This document shows positions 33,173-45,221 of a DNA stretch of 64,000 nt, one piece after another; the stretch's first letter is position 1; every line of letters begins with the position of its first letter. Source of the stretch: Usnea hakonensis (Eukaryota > Ascomycota > Lecanoromycetes > Lecanorales > Parmeliaceae); NCBI GenBank assembly GCA_013423325.1, contig BLJB01000064.1, forward strand, positions 434,001 through 498,000. The letters run 5' to 3'. A program made the translations under genes and the position numbers. The notes under the pieces are model-generated. The model was not told the origin of the DNA. It searched no databases and was given only the letters and a program-made list of their open reading frames with translations.

Positions 33173-36168
33173 ATGGATCACCAAAATGAGGGCTCGGTAA
33201 GCTTTCAAAGGCTCTCAGCTACCCCGATGCGCAACTAACGACCATGGCAGTTTACTTCACTTTTGCCGGTCCCTAATAAGATTGTGTCCCCTGGTAAGAT
33301 GTTTGAATTGTCGGCTTCGGCAACGAATGCTCGCACAGGGGTTATGCCACCTCCGCAGAACATGAATACCCTCAAACGGAAGACGTTAGCTGAACGCGGT
33401 GGAGAGCCAATCGGGAGACCTGCGCCTGCCCCTCCAACTTCCCGCACGCTCAATGCCCCCGTCAGAGCAGCATCAATTGCCGGTGTTCCTCAGGACTCAT
33501 CACTATCATCCTCCGTGTCATCGCGGCAAACGTCCAGAGCATCTACGAGGAATAACTCAAACAGTTCTTACTCAAGCATTGCCGGTACCCGGCCCCCCTC
33601 TTCACAATCGTACAGGCCGCAGTCCGCCATGGCTGCGCACTCCCGAATACAGAGACCCGTCTTCAACTCTCGTCCGGCTACATCGCTAGAAAAACATGAG
33701 GAGGAGTCTGAAATGGGCCGGACGGCTGGCAAAAGGAAGGGTAGGACCCCGCTTTCTTCATGCCCAAATCCCCCGGAATACCCTAGCCTGAGACTCCCAA
33801 AGCTCAGAGGATGTTCAATTCGTGATATTTCAATGGGCTCGTTGGATACAAAGTTCAACGACCTATCGTTGGACAGTGGCCACACACAGTCTGCTCCCAC
33901 AGTAGATGTAGAAGTTCCTGCCACTCCATCCCACATTCCAAAACTTGTTCCCCAAGTTCCGTTGCATGCAGAGACCCCAAGTCGATGCCAATCCCCAAAG
34001 AAAACCCCCAGGACATTACCAGCTCTACCAAAGTTTTTGAACCGCGGCTCTAACGAAGTCATAGCAGCGTGGGAATACGACAGTCGCCTCGACGAAGTCG
34101 AAAGCATGTGTACGTTGTTCAAGGAGCAGATAGACGGTGCCACAACCGAGAGCAAAAGTCTGAAGGAGGTCATAGGGGTGTACAAGATCAGAAGTGAGTC
34201 ATGCTCAGCGTTCTCGTTCACGAACGGAATCTAACGAATCTAGTTGCGGAGTTGGAATCCATCAGAACTTCATTAACCACAAGCAACACCGCTCTTCAGA
34301 CAGATCTTGAGGCAATCAAAGCTCGAGTCGCGGAGACTACGGAGGCCTTGGATGATGCGAGGAGGTACAATGCCGCGGCTTGGGTTTCTCGACAACAGTG
34401 TTGTGTAGATGGCTAAGAGATTGGCAGGTACCAAAACATTCGACTCGATGACTTGCAGAGGCAGCACAATCATGAGCTGGATGATGTACGACGCGACGCT
34501 GAGACGGAGCGCCGGGCACTGACTAGGGATCATACTGAGAATTTGGAGAATGTTCAACGGACCGCGGCAAATGCGCTGGAAGAGGAGAAGATCGATCGTC
34601 AAAGAGAAGTTCAAGCACTCAACAGCGAAGGCGCGTCAGATCGGCGAGAAAAGCAGAAGGAGCTGGAAGATCAGAGAAGTGCCTTCAGTGCTCTTCAAAA
34701 GGAATTGGACGTCTTGAAGACCGATGTCGCTCATGAACGGGATGTTAACGCGCAATTGCGTGCGAATCTTACAGAATCAGCTACCAGAGAAGCCGAGCTT
34801 GAGACATCAGTCAAGAGACTAGAGGGGCATATCCATTTCCTGGAGTCGGATAACAAAAGCCAATCGCAAGCTTTTGCGGACTTAGAAAGGAGAATGCAGA
34901 ATGCCATTCAGACCGCTTCAGAGGCAATGGAAAAATTGAGGACCGAAGAGACTCTGCGAAGGAAATTGCACAACCAGGTACAGGAGTTGAGAGGCAATAT
35001 CAGGGTCTTCTGCCGTGTCAGGCCTTCCCTTGACTCAGACCCTGTTGATACGTCTGCGCAAATCGCTTACCCAGACGACGGGACGGATTCTAAGGAAGTC
35101 GAGGTCACAGGCGCCGAGGAAAAGAGCAGTCTGGGCACCATTACGACTAAGAAACATCCTTTCGCTTTTGACCGAGTTTTTGGACCAAAGTCAAGAAATC
35201 AAGACGTTTTTGGTGAGATCAGTCAGCTCGTGCAAAGCGCGTTGGATGGCTATAACGTGTGCATCTTTTGCTACGGTCAGACAGGGTCCGGCAAGACATT
35301 CACCATGTCAGCAAGCGACGGCATGATCCCTCTTGCCGTCAACCAAATCTACGGGACCGCCAAATCGCTAGAGGAAAAGGGTTGGCGGTATACGATGGAA
35401 GGATCTTTTATTGAAGTCTACAATGAGGAGCTTAACGATCTTCTTGGTAAAGCCAATGATATGGACAAGAAGAAGCATGAAATCAAGCACGATTTGGCCA
35501 AAGGCAAGACAACCATTACCAACATCACTACAGTCGAGCTGGACGCTCCTTCCAAGGTCGACGATATCTTGCAACGCGCGTCAAACAATCGGTCGGTAGC
35601 ATCTACCAAGGCCAATGAACGGTCGTCGCGCAGTCACTCGGTCTTCATCTTGAAGCTACTCGGCGAGAACAGCATCACAGGCGAAAAAAGCGAAGGCACG
35701 CTGAACCTTGTCGATCTAGCTGGTAGCGAGCGATTGAATCACAGTGGTGCGGTAGGTGAGCGATTAAAGGAGACTCAAAACATTAACAAGAGCTTGAGTT
35801 GTCTGGGCGATGTCATCAGTGCTCTGGGCCAAGGCAAGGAAGGGGGCCATGTGCCTTACAGGAACAGCAAGGTACCAAACCGAGATCTTACCAATCTCTC
35901 CATTGCATGTAAAAATCGACTGACGGGTTGTCTAGCTAACATACCTCCTCCAAACGTCTCTTGGCGGCAACTCAAAGACTTTAATGTTTGTCATGATCAG
36001 TCCGCTTCAGGCTCATCTCAGCGAGACCTTGACAAGTCTAAAGTTCGCGACAAAGGCAAGCTCCTTGTAAATCTCTCGAAAAGGCCGCACCACTTACGTA
36101 GAATATTTCAGGTCCACAATACCCATATCGGAACGGCAAGAAAACAGACAAAGACGCGGGATGCTTAA
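33173..36168 (+). CDS. klpA: kinesin-14 (C-terminal motor, Kar3/KlpA type)
   Basis: Six exons: 33173-33196, 33251-34193, 34244-34364, 34428-35871, 35936-36055 and 36112-36168; all phases agree, giving 902 residues. A Ser/Pro-rich basic tail (about 1-270) is followed by coiled coil (about 280-545). The neck GNIRVFCRVRP sits directly before the C-terminal motor, as in minus-end-directed kinesins. Motor motifs: P-loop GQTGSGKT (about 646), switch I NERSSRSHSV, switch II LVDLAGSER (about 788), then VPYRNSK|LTYLLQ across intron 4 and LKFATK|VHNTHIGTA across intron 5. The last intron begins with GC, not GT. By family it crosslinks and slides spindle microtubules toward minus ends. Confidence 0.93.
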
Positions 36169-36816
36169 GCCGAATCTGCAGCATGAAACCTTCTATCATC
36201 TTCGTTAATGACTTTCAAGGGTTAGACTTACCCATGGTGTTTTGGGAGCTTCCAGCGGCATTCTTTTTTAAGAGTCCTCGAATGAGGTCAAGAATTGCTT
36301 CAATGTAGATATTTCAGGTATATCAGTCAGTGTGTACTGAACCCACTGAACCATCTCTATACTGCTGATGTCCGGTAATAATCCACATTGGTGCGAGCAT
36401 GCAAACACCCAAGCTATGATTCGAAAGAGCGCAGTATGGAAAAAAGGGTGCATGAGCTGGATAAGATGTTACTTTACCATATTTTGACTTGTGCAAGTGA
36501 ATATCTCATACATACATTGCATCAAGCACATTTTTATTTTTTTGGTGCTGAAGACATGCCCTAGTACTAAGCCAGACTGGGGGTTTCAGCTGCAAGCTAA
36601 AATAATGTACTCGTACGAGGGGTAGGAGCTCGACGTGGTATCCAACGTCAGGCCCAACAGGGCCAACGCCCTGCCATTTTCCCCTTAATCTCTGCGTTCC
36701 TTCCACCATGAGCACAGCGGCGGCTCACCTTCTTTGTCCATGCCAAGTCCCCAATTCATTCCTTACTACTGGGCCGCTTCTTGCTGCCTTTTCGTACCCA
36801 CAATCCAGCCGCAAGA
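36169..36816. other. intergenic stretch between kinesin and GNAT genes
   Basis: No gene seen. The last 200 bases are the presumed promoter of the acetyltransferase gene. Confidence 0.5.
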
Positions 36817-38024
36817 ATGCCCCAAACAATCGCTCCGGCAATTGCCCACACGACCTCGATACCAGCCGAATCCTCCTACACAATAGCTGAAGCTCTTCCA
36901 CAGGACATCCCTTACCTTACCACCATCCAATGGGCTGCTCTAACTTCGAACCCTCTCATCAAAGCCCTCTACCCACACGGCCCCACCCCCGCCCTCACAG
37001 CCTTCACAAGAAAATCGTATGTGAAAGCGCTCCAATTTCCTTCTGTCCGTATCATCAAAGCTACAGATAAAGAGAGAGGTGAGATCGTGGCTTTTGCAAA
37101 ATGGATCAAATACCCCGAAGAGATACCGGAACCCTTGGAAGGTGAAGACGGTAGGATCCAGAGTGTGGGGCAAGCGGGTGCGGGAGGGTGGAGCAAGGGG
37201 AATATCCCGAGTCAGAAGCCTGATGATGTGGACAAGAGAGCACTGGGTGACTGGAATGGGGTCATAACACAGATGAGGAGGGGGATCATGAAGGACAGAC
37301 GACACGCTTGTCGCGCGAAGCCGGACTCGTGCAACTTGGAGTGTTACTTCGGAAGTATTGCGCCAGCGCTATGGGGTGAGCCATCTTAGAAGCAGACAGA
37401 GCAGTCAACTCGTCAGAAGCTAATGAATGATACATGTTAGTACTCGATATTCTTCACACGCATCCTTCCCACCAAGGCCGAGGCGCTGGCGCCCAGTTGG
37501 TGAAATGGGGAACTGATCTCGCAGACAAAGAAGGTCTTCAATGCTACCTAGAGTCCTCCCCAGCCGGGTATCCGCTCTTCAAGAAGTGCGACTTCGAAGA
37601 CGTCTCAGAGATGGAGATTGAGCTCAACAAATATCACAAAAACCGCTACGGTCAATACATTTACAAGCACGTAGTCATGATACGACCCCCGAACGTCCCA
37701 CCGAAGGTTCCGCCGAAGGATCTGTTTATTGAGAAATATCCCGTCGGATACTGGGATTTTGGACTGCCTACAACAGCGGAGAGTTCGGAATTCGATCTTG
37801 ATGGAGGTAGTGAGGAGGGATCTGGTGCGGTATCAGAGAAGAATAGGCATCTTGGAATCATTGGTGCTGAAGGTGGGACAAGACAGGAACCGTTTAGGCC
37901 GACGAGCAATGCTAGGATTTTGGACACGGTCAGTGAAAGTGAAGAGGCCTCTAGTAGACCTGCGAGTCATGTCATGTCTGGGAATGCTGGAGGAGAACCT
38001 TCGAAGCCAGTGTCTCTGATATAG
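36817..38024 (+). CDS. GNAT-family N-acetyltransferase
   Basis: Two exons, 36817-37375 and 37441-38024 (65-nt intron, donor GTGAGC, acceptor ATGTTAG, phase 1), code for 380 residues. The N-terminal half has the GNAT start (SYTIAEALPQDIPYLTTIQW) and a beta-strand block (EIVAFAKWIKYPEE). Exon 2 opens with the motif A strand and acetyl-CoA loop (LDILHTHPSHQGRGAGAQLV), followed by the C-terminal strands (GLQCYLESSPAGYPLFKK). The final 110 residues are an acidic Ser/Glu-rich extension without motif. Substrate unknown; similar fungal proteins act on small amines or are uncharacterised. ATG at 36817 chosen; an in-frame open stretch extends to about 36781. Confidence 0.85.
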
Positions 38025-40563
38025 GGAAGTGCAGAGTATGACTGCGGCAACTAGTGGACATGTGTCCATGCCATGAGAGCAATCAGATTACAGCATTCAT
38101 GTGAGGGGCAGACCGCACTGAGACTACTCCAGGCCAGATAATGCGCTCATCTAGCTAGAGGAAACAGCTCCGCCATCAGAACTTGCACGCTTGAAAAACC
38201 ATGAAAACTTCTGAGGTCCTCAACGTCAACGCTGGGTCTGAATTATTTGTGTTCTTGCGATGATCGCTCGTGGAGGGTGTATTTCAATGGCTCAGACTGC
38301 TCCTCAATTTTCATTGGCACTAATATATAGCTTTGCATCTTGATATATTTTCAAAAATTGGCCAATCTCGATGCTCAGTGGAATAGGAATTTTATGGGTG
38401 CCTTGAGGTTCCCAGGCTGGAGAAGTCAACGGACCTCGTACGGGGACCCCGACGTGCATTGCTCATACCATTGTGACAGGAAGGGCGATCGTTCTCGACT
38501 TGAACTTTGCATAGTCGCCGTTGCGCATCGAAACCCCTGCCATGCACCAGGGTGTCGGAGCGCCAAAGTGTAGCGAATGTGACGCAGAGAGGGCGAACTT
38601 GCGGATAGAACTTTCGGATTCAGGCGTGTTGCCAGAAAGGAGTTCAAACCAAGAGTTCGTTCCGGTCCAAACGTAAAAGTAGAGCGTCTGATAGCTATCT
38701 GCGACTCAGTACACAAGTTGGTACAGGTTACTGGCCGCTCATGATTGACTCCATGGGCTCGAGACTTGGTGAAAAGGTTGTTGTCTGTGTTAAACGCGAT
38801 CCGGTATGTAGGACCTCTGAAGGCCACGAAGTTGCATCTCTTGCACCTGGCGGGTCCCGCTGATAAGTGAGATCACGCTGCTGCTTGCAGTGATGGAAGA
38901 AGGATGGCCTGATGGTTGGTCATCGACGTTGAGAAATCGACTCGCAAGACCCTTTGAAGTCTCCGATGAGTACCCTCTTCGGAGTGGAATGAAAATGGGC
39001 GGCACTGGACTCACTTGGTCCCAGCCGAGGCCTTTCTGTTGCCCTCTGCGTATGGTTTGAAAATAACGGAACTCGTTCGAGCAAGCGAGAAATCTGGATT
39101 AAGATGTCAGCAGTCAGTTCGAGAGGTTCATTGATTCAGGCGGTCTATGAGAAGCTCAAAGCTCAAAGCTCACGGCCTGGAAAGAGGAATGAGAGTTTAC
39201 GCTCGAGTCCACCCTCATATTGAGCGGGTGGGACAGTAACAGGCTTCAAGGTCAGAAGCTACCCTCGGCCTCGTCGTCGTGGCATGGTGATGCCCTCGGG
39301 CCGAAACTACCCTTTGCAAAGAGACAGACGTCAACACAGCTATCAAGATTCCACAGCTCGCTGAGGACCACGAGAAGCTCAAGAGCGATTCAAAAGAAAA
39401 CAAAAAACCACCAAATTATCTAAAACAGCAAAAGACTTGCACTAAGAGCCTCGAAAGAGGGTCTTAGGCTACAGAAACTCGAATGAACGAAATTTACTTC
39501 CGGGTCGAAGTCAAGGAGCAATATACGCTAGCTTCATTTTCCACGCTAACATCCACAAATCTGTGGTGATGGTGTTCAAATCAACTAGACCATTTCGCCT
39601 GTTTCCCTCGATGATTTAGTGTATGCTATTTTGAATTATATTCTTTTGCTGCCAGCACCCATACGTACCATCACCCACAGATACCCGCATCCACACCTCA
39701 TATGCATCCTTTCCTAGAGCACAATACCACAACATCACACTTTTCTACACTTGGACACACATCATCCGAGCCGCCTAGTATACAGCACATTCGTCCTTGC
39801 ACATCTGGGACATGCGGCTTTGTGTCTTCATCGTTTCGCTTCGCGCAAGCATCAACACCGTCAAGATCTATCTCTAGAGATTAGACTGTTCACCACTTAC
39901 CTCATAATGCTAGCTATTTCGCATCATAGGTTCACCCACTATCATCCTGGTCTCCGCACATGACTCCTTACAAACGATCTGTAATTTTCTTAAAAAAGGC
40001 TCAATTTCGTTCTTCATCATATTTTCTTAATTAACCTGTCATTTTTACATCAAACGATTTGTTAATAATCATCGTACTAGTCATCGTGATAAAATCATAA
40101 CAAGGCCTGCATGTGTTCGCGAGACGTCGTTGGCCCCAACCACATGGCGCACTGTATCAATTGATGGCCGCGAACGACAATAGGGCAACCCAACAGTCAA
40201 CTCAGCGATCCCAACAAAATCTAGCAAGCATAGTCAAGTCGTCCGAAAATACAAGCTTCCTACCCTTCTGAGTAGGAAGACAAAGCTCAAGGTTGGAAAG
40301 ATTGACCCCATTAAATGCTGTTTCTCCCGCACACCTATAGTCGATGCCATATTATTTTAGCTCTATAAAGATCTCTTCCGTCTTGTAACTTCATTGGATT
40401 TGTTCTCAAGTTTGACACGCCTATCGTCCCCTAGGCGTCTTATTCGGCACCAATCGCTAGGGATCCTTGAACCCATCCACAATTTCCCCGTCTCTAACGA
40501 ACTCTTCGACCCACCCATTGGTCATCCTGCGCGAGAGCAATTATTTTATTATTTCAATGATGA
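38025..40563. other. 2.5-kb gap without a supported gene
   Basis: Short frames on both strands (e.g. 38426-38827 minus) have no domains or clear splice sites. The sequence from about 39500 to 40100 is AT-richer than the surroundings. Confidence 0.4.
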
Positions 40564-40949
40564 GTTAACGCGTAACTACCATGCTCATCTTCGTATCAGC
40601 AAACTTCTCATGGTCACGGACTAAATGCTCCTTGTACCATGAATCCGTTTCATGCCATCAGGGCATGCGAAGCTTGTTGGTTATGGATCTTATTATTGAG
40701 AGGGTCAGCCGAGGAACCAGTGTATCGAAGAGACCTTGTGGTGGTAGAAAAGCCCACCTGGGTCCATTTCTTAACACCATACTTGACTCTGAGTCCCTTG
40801 GTCATAGGTGCGGAAACATTGACCATATGGCTGCGAAAGTCTTCCTCGCTCATGCCTGGCTAACGGTAGCCGCAGATCGTAAGGTAGAGGGACTTATCCT
40901 TTGTTGAGCCAGAGGCCTCAGGCACTTCGGGATCGTTGAAGGACGCTAT
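40564..40949 (-). pseudogene. EthD-domain decarboxylase-like relic (TpcK/MdpH-N type)
   Basis: On the minus strand, a frame beginning with ATA at 40947-40949 where an ATG is expected leads to LYLTICGYR, then a TAG at 40860-40862, then PGMSEEDFRSHMVNVSAPM and VKYGVKKWTQ. An apparently intact intron (40689-40757, donor GTGGGC, acceptor AATAAG) follows, then IHNQQASHALMA and a TGA. A further fragment, DHEKFADTK, appears at 40589-40615 after a deletion. This is the order of motifs in small EthD-type proteins of anthraquinone and related clusters that decarboxylate emodinanthrone-like acids. Lost start, two stops and a deletion show it is dead. The family call rests on my recognition of the motif series. 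Confidence 0.65.
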
Positions 40950-42304
40950 CGTCTCACGTGACAAACCACCTTATCTACTGAGGATTGCAAATTCACGATG
41001 AGGATAATCAGCACAATGGACAACGTTCGACAGAAGGGCTCAAGAGGTCAACCCGTAATATTCGGATCTTCTTTCAGCCCAAGGAGCGGTACAAAGCACG
41101 GATCCTTCGAACAGGACTTCGAATAGCTTCGAACCTGGAAGTTTACCTGAAGCAACGCATCAAGTGGCAGGAGAAATGAAATCAGTTCAATCTCACTCAT
41201 CAACAAACCATGGCGGCTCAACCTGATCACCATCTATCGGGGCGTAAGCAATATCCGCCAAGACTTCGATTCGTCCAGAAGCATCCACAACAGCTGACGT
41301 CAGGGAATGCCGTGTACAAGGCTGTGAATATCTGGGCGTGGTTGCATGTCGTTCCGTCTCTCGCCTGCTTGGCATGACTTCAAAGGTCCGCTAGTCCAAT
41401 GCAGAAGCTCGGTGTGTAGTAGAACTCAGGGTCTCATTCAATCGGGAGAATTCAAGAACCATTTTTCACGCCGGATTCATTATCCCAAGCTCGATCGTCC
41501 GAGTCGGGAGGATACTCGCTTATACAAACTAGGCAAGGACGTCAGATTGTTACCATGACCATATTACATGATACCAGTCATTGATATTCCGTGACATGCA
41601 GGGTTCCCCTGTGCAATTGGTTTTTCTGGGCCTGTGCAGTTGAAGTGGATTTTTAGAGCCGCTAGTTCGAATAATAGGTAGTTATATTTCAACTTAACGC
41701 TATTAGCTTCGTAATACCAGTGACTAATAAAATGATTGTAGGAATCTTGAATATCTTAGGTTGTACGAGTAGGGCCATCCCTTATAGAGTCGATGAGACT
41801 CCTCTGAGTATCATCTTTCTTTCACATCGTCAGTTAGTTTCACATTTCTCAAAGTAAAAGACTGCCATCCGTCGGCCGCACAATACCAAGTGCCGTGTAA
41901 GCAGCGGTTTGCTGACTAAAGCCACTGCGCTCTTACCACCACTTTGTCGGTCCGACCGGGGTGACCGTATCGGTACTCTAAGAATGACCCTAGGACAAGT
42001 CGGAAGAAATCTTTCAATCCATGTTGAGATACAGACACAAGGTAATACCGATAAACAGGCATGCGTTGGCACTTTCATCCGGAAATGCTTGCCGGATCAG
42101 CCTCCGTGGATGAGACCGACTCAATCGAGTCGCCGTGGTCTACTACGACTTAACGAGCCAATTTAGTATAGGGGTACCTGGAGGCACGGATCATAACTAT
42201 GACTTCGACCTCCCTATGGAGTTGCATTCTAATTAATGCGACCCAATTGTTTTGCTTTCCACCAGCTTCTTACTTGCATCTAGATTATGTAAAAGCTGTG
42301 CAAC
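40950..42304. other. degenerate stretch inside the relic cluster
   Basis: No intact gene. Some fragments look once-coding, e.g. minus-strand SGRIEVLADIAYAPIDGD near 41200-41320 and plus-strand frames at 40985-41179 and 41909-42166, but I cannot name a family for any of them. Confidence 0.35.
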
Positions 42305-42450
42305 ATGGGTGAAACAGCTTATGCCTACATCTTTGGCGACGAAACTTTTGACTATAGCAAGGACCTTCACAGTCTAGTACACTAGAATGACGATCTGTTG
42401 GTTATCTCGGTCTTCGACAAAACGTACCATGCGTTACGTGCAGAGATTGC
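42305..42450 (+). pseudogene. N-terminal fragment of a non-reducing PKS (SAT domain start)
   Basis: An ATG at 42305 begins AYAYIFGDETFDYSKDLHSL, the typical first strand-helix of the starter-unit ACP transacylase domain of fungal non-reducing polyketide synthases. After a TAG at 42383-42385 the same frame continues with NDDLLVISVFDKTYHALRAE, matching the next SAT helix. The match ends near 42445, where the sequence changes to a short-chain dehydrogenase. The intact protein would be well over 1,500 residues; only about 48 codons remain. No other PKS domain is seen in the window. Confidence 0.6.
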
Positions 42451-42850
42451 GCGGCGGTCATCAGCCTGATCAAGTGCTTCGCGACCTTCTGCGTACCGTG
42501 GGGCATTCGATTCAATGCTTTTGCTGCTGGATGTATGTATTCGCCCACCTTTCCTTGCCTCTGGCCCGAGGCTTCTTCCTAGTGGGTCGGTGCTGACGCA
42601 AATGGCTGTTCAAGTGTTCCCCTCCGAGCTCGCCGGACCTTTATTACAGCCACATATCATCGATCCTAAAAAAGCCGTTACTGAGGAGGGCGTCTTTTCT
42701 CGTTCTTACCAGCCCGCAGAGCGAGCGGGTTCGGTCGAGGACGTGGCGGGGTTGATAAGGTATATGACGAGCAGGGTGGGAGTGTTCGTCAACGGCAGTG
42801 TGATGCTTGCTGATGGAGGTAAATTGGCGACAATGCCAGCAACTTACTGA
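42451..42850 (+). pseudogene. 3' half of a short-chain dehydrogenase/reductase
   Basis: Coding-like from AAVISLIKCFATFCVPWGIRF (the helix after the catalytic Tyr-x-x-x-Lys and the following strand) into an intron at 42533-42614 (donor GTATGT, branch GCTGAC, acceptor TTCAAG, phase 1). It continues as LFPSELAGPLL, ERAGSVEDVAGLIRYMTS and VFVNGSVMLADGG to a TGA at 42850. The C-terminal half is undamaged, with the splice sites still in phase. The Rossmann N-terminus and the catalytic Ser-Tyr-Lys are absent: the fragment is preceded directly by the PKS relic. It cannot make an active enzyme. Confidence 0.75.
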
Positions 42851-43696
42851 AGTAAACATGAACAAATAAGAACATGAAGCTGGTAAAGGCTTGAGATCGC
42901 TGTATGTATCTGGGTTAGCCGATCTTGGTCTGATACAGTATTGCACATCGCAGTAATCAACGCTTAGAATCACCAACATTGCGATCAATATCTACTAAAG
43001 TACGCTTATGATGAAAGCATCTGAACGCTAATTCTATCAGCGATTCGGCTACCTAGATCGACCGAAATAACCCCTGAACCTGTACTGGGCTTCATTTTAG
43101 AGCTGCTTGATCAAGCCAGGGTACGGTCGACTTCGCTTGATACATTGTGTATCTCTCGGATTGAACTCGAAAATGGGCCGAGCTGTATAAAATCACAATG
43201 TTCAGTGCACTAGAGACTAGCAGGGGCTAGCAACAGCTGATCTACCGATAGACAGGGATTTCAAAACGAGGAGTATCTCGTCAATCAAAAGTCCGATGAC
43301 TTGCCAGCACGCAGCCATGAGTTACCGATTCGAGTCAATGTCAGCACTTTCAGTGTTTTATCGCCTAATGCTCTCGGCGAAGTGTTCCACAAGGGGCAAC
43401 ACCATGTCCGCTTCCACTCTCTTGCTTCGCTGGCTTCGTCCTTACTGGTAGTAAAGACACCGCGATTTGACCCCAAAGCCCCTCCAATGGGTTGAAAACT
43501 TCATACACGTTTAAGCACCCGTTGCCACACCAGCTTTGAAGCTCTAGTTGACTTTTACCATCTTGGACCAGGTTACCATTGAGGGACTATGTCTCGACAT
43601 GATTTCATGATCGTAGGTGATAAGTGTGGATTCGATCTTGAAAATTGCTAGCCTAGGGGCCAGAATGGGCTCTGGAAACGTCACCTAGGGACGCAC
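42851..43696. other. degenerate stretch inside the relic cluster
   Basis: No gene seen. Frames are short and without domains. Confidence 0.4.
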
Positions 43697-44815
43697 GTCA
43701 ATGTGCTGATTGTAGGCAAGGGCTATGCGGGACTAATGACGGTGTTGGAGTACTGGAGAAAAGGACACTATGTCGTGGGCATCCTAGAGCGAAACCTAGG
43801 CCCTAATTATAGCGGTCCCATGATCCACCTGAGATAGAAAGACTTGACTTATAGTAGTTTCAGAAGGCCTTATCATCATCTAGCCCTCAGCTGTATCCGT
43901 AATGCGTCACTGGCCTGACATGTACCGAGAACTAAAAGAAGATAAGGTCGACGTCCCTTCGTATTATATTAGGCGCAATAGCGAGGTCATAAGAACCCTC
44001 TACTCCCACCTATAACGACCCGGAGCACCTTACCGAACGTGAAGGCCATCCATTCGAGGGACCCGTATAGACTCGTAATAAGTTCTTCACCATGCTGTTA
44101 CGGCCGGTAGCTAGAATGGGTCTTAAAGTTGACTACGGTACCGTGTCGATAGATATTTCGAAGATGAGGTATACGGACTCGGCGGCGTGGTACTGCAAAA
44201 TGGCTCGGTCCGAGTTGCGCATATTGTTGTAGCGGCTGATGTCTTCAAGTCGCGCTCCGAGCTCCTCGTGGCGGCTAAATATATGCCTACAAGGTCAAGT
44301 GGCATGCCGTCTACCGCTGTGCATACCCGCTAGCATTGACCTGTGTGGATGACGCGATTGAGGAGCAATGGGGTAATGGCGACTCGGCAAAGGCGTACTG
44401 GCTGGGAAACAGCATGCACATGGGCATCTTCATATCACCAGAGCTCGCAGCCTTCAGGCTCACCCCGCGTGACGATTTCTTGCAGGAGGGCACTGCCAAT
44501 CCTACAGAGTCGTGGGAACCGGATGTTGACCCAGAAGACGTCGTCAAGGTGCTTCGGCGAGTGCCAGACTGGCATCCAGCTGCTAAAGCGTTGATCCGCA
44601 GGGCCCCTAAAGGCTCTGTCATCCATTGGCTGCTATTATGGCGTAATCTGCGCCCTGAATGGACGTCGAAGGGCGGCGACGTCGTACAACTGGGTGACGC
44701 AGCGCATTCTAGCGTGAACACTTTTGCTGCTGGCGCCACGCTGGCTCTCGAGGACGCCATAATTCTCCTAGAGTGTGGAAAGCAGAATCCTGTCTGTGAC
44801 CCATATTCAGCTTAA
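43697..44815 (+). pseudogene. FAD-dependent monooxygenase relic (salicylate hydroxylase-like)
   Basis: The N-terminal FAD fold is recognisable (VNVLIVGKGYAGLMTVLEYW, a GxGxxG signature, then VVGILERNLGP) before an in-frame TAG. A second TAG at 43881-43883 sits directly before PSAVSVMRHWPDMYREL. Further pieces follow (RPVARMGLKVDYG; YFEDEVYGLGGVVLQNGSVR; KYMPTRSSGM) in at least two shifted frames. From 44336 the frame is clean for 159 codons and holds the second FAD motif GDAAHSSVNTFAAGATLALE. Several stops and at least two frameshifts make this a pseudogene. Such enzymes hydroxylate aromatic polyketides. Confidence 0.82.
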
Positions 44816-45221
44816 CAGCAACAGCTCAGCACAGTCCTATTCCTGCCCGTTCGAATTGCAGGTGCAGACTGCAGCAAGGGCCCCATCCTTTTCAAAGACG
44901 TATCTTCACACCCCTAATTAACAAAGCTGATGACGTTATACTGGGCAAGAAGGGGCAAGAGGTGTTCAAGAAGCGCCTATTAATACTGGTAGGCTGTCAC
45001 AATCCGCTCGCATACGAAAGCCAGCGGGACGATAATAGAGCGAAGGCGGTTGTAGCTGGATAGAGATTTGGCAGGAAAGTCATTCCTAGAAGATTGATTG
45101 CGGAATCTTTCTCTCATTCTAGAAGGTTTGAAGCACCGCGCGTTTGCAGTGAGTACTCTTACGTGGACGAACGAAGACCCTTTGTAGTATCTGCCATTCC
45201 TTGATTGAAGTATATACTTTG

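Noticed and set aside
40581..40907. Plus-strand frames across 40581-40907
   Set aside because: They are antisense shadows of the EthD relic, which shows recognisable motifs and an in-phase intron on the minus strand.
43697..44815. The FAD monooxygenase as a live multi-intron gene
   Set aside because: The stops lie inside conserved motifs (e.g. directly before PSAVSVMRHW) where no plausible intron can remove them without deleting the motif, and frame changes occur without splice signals.
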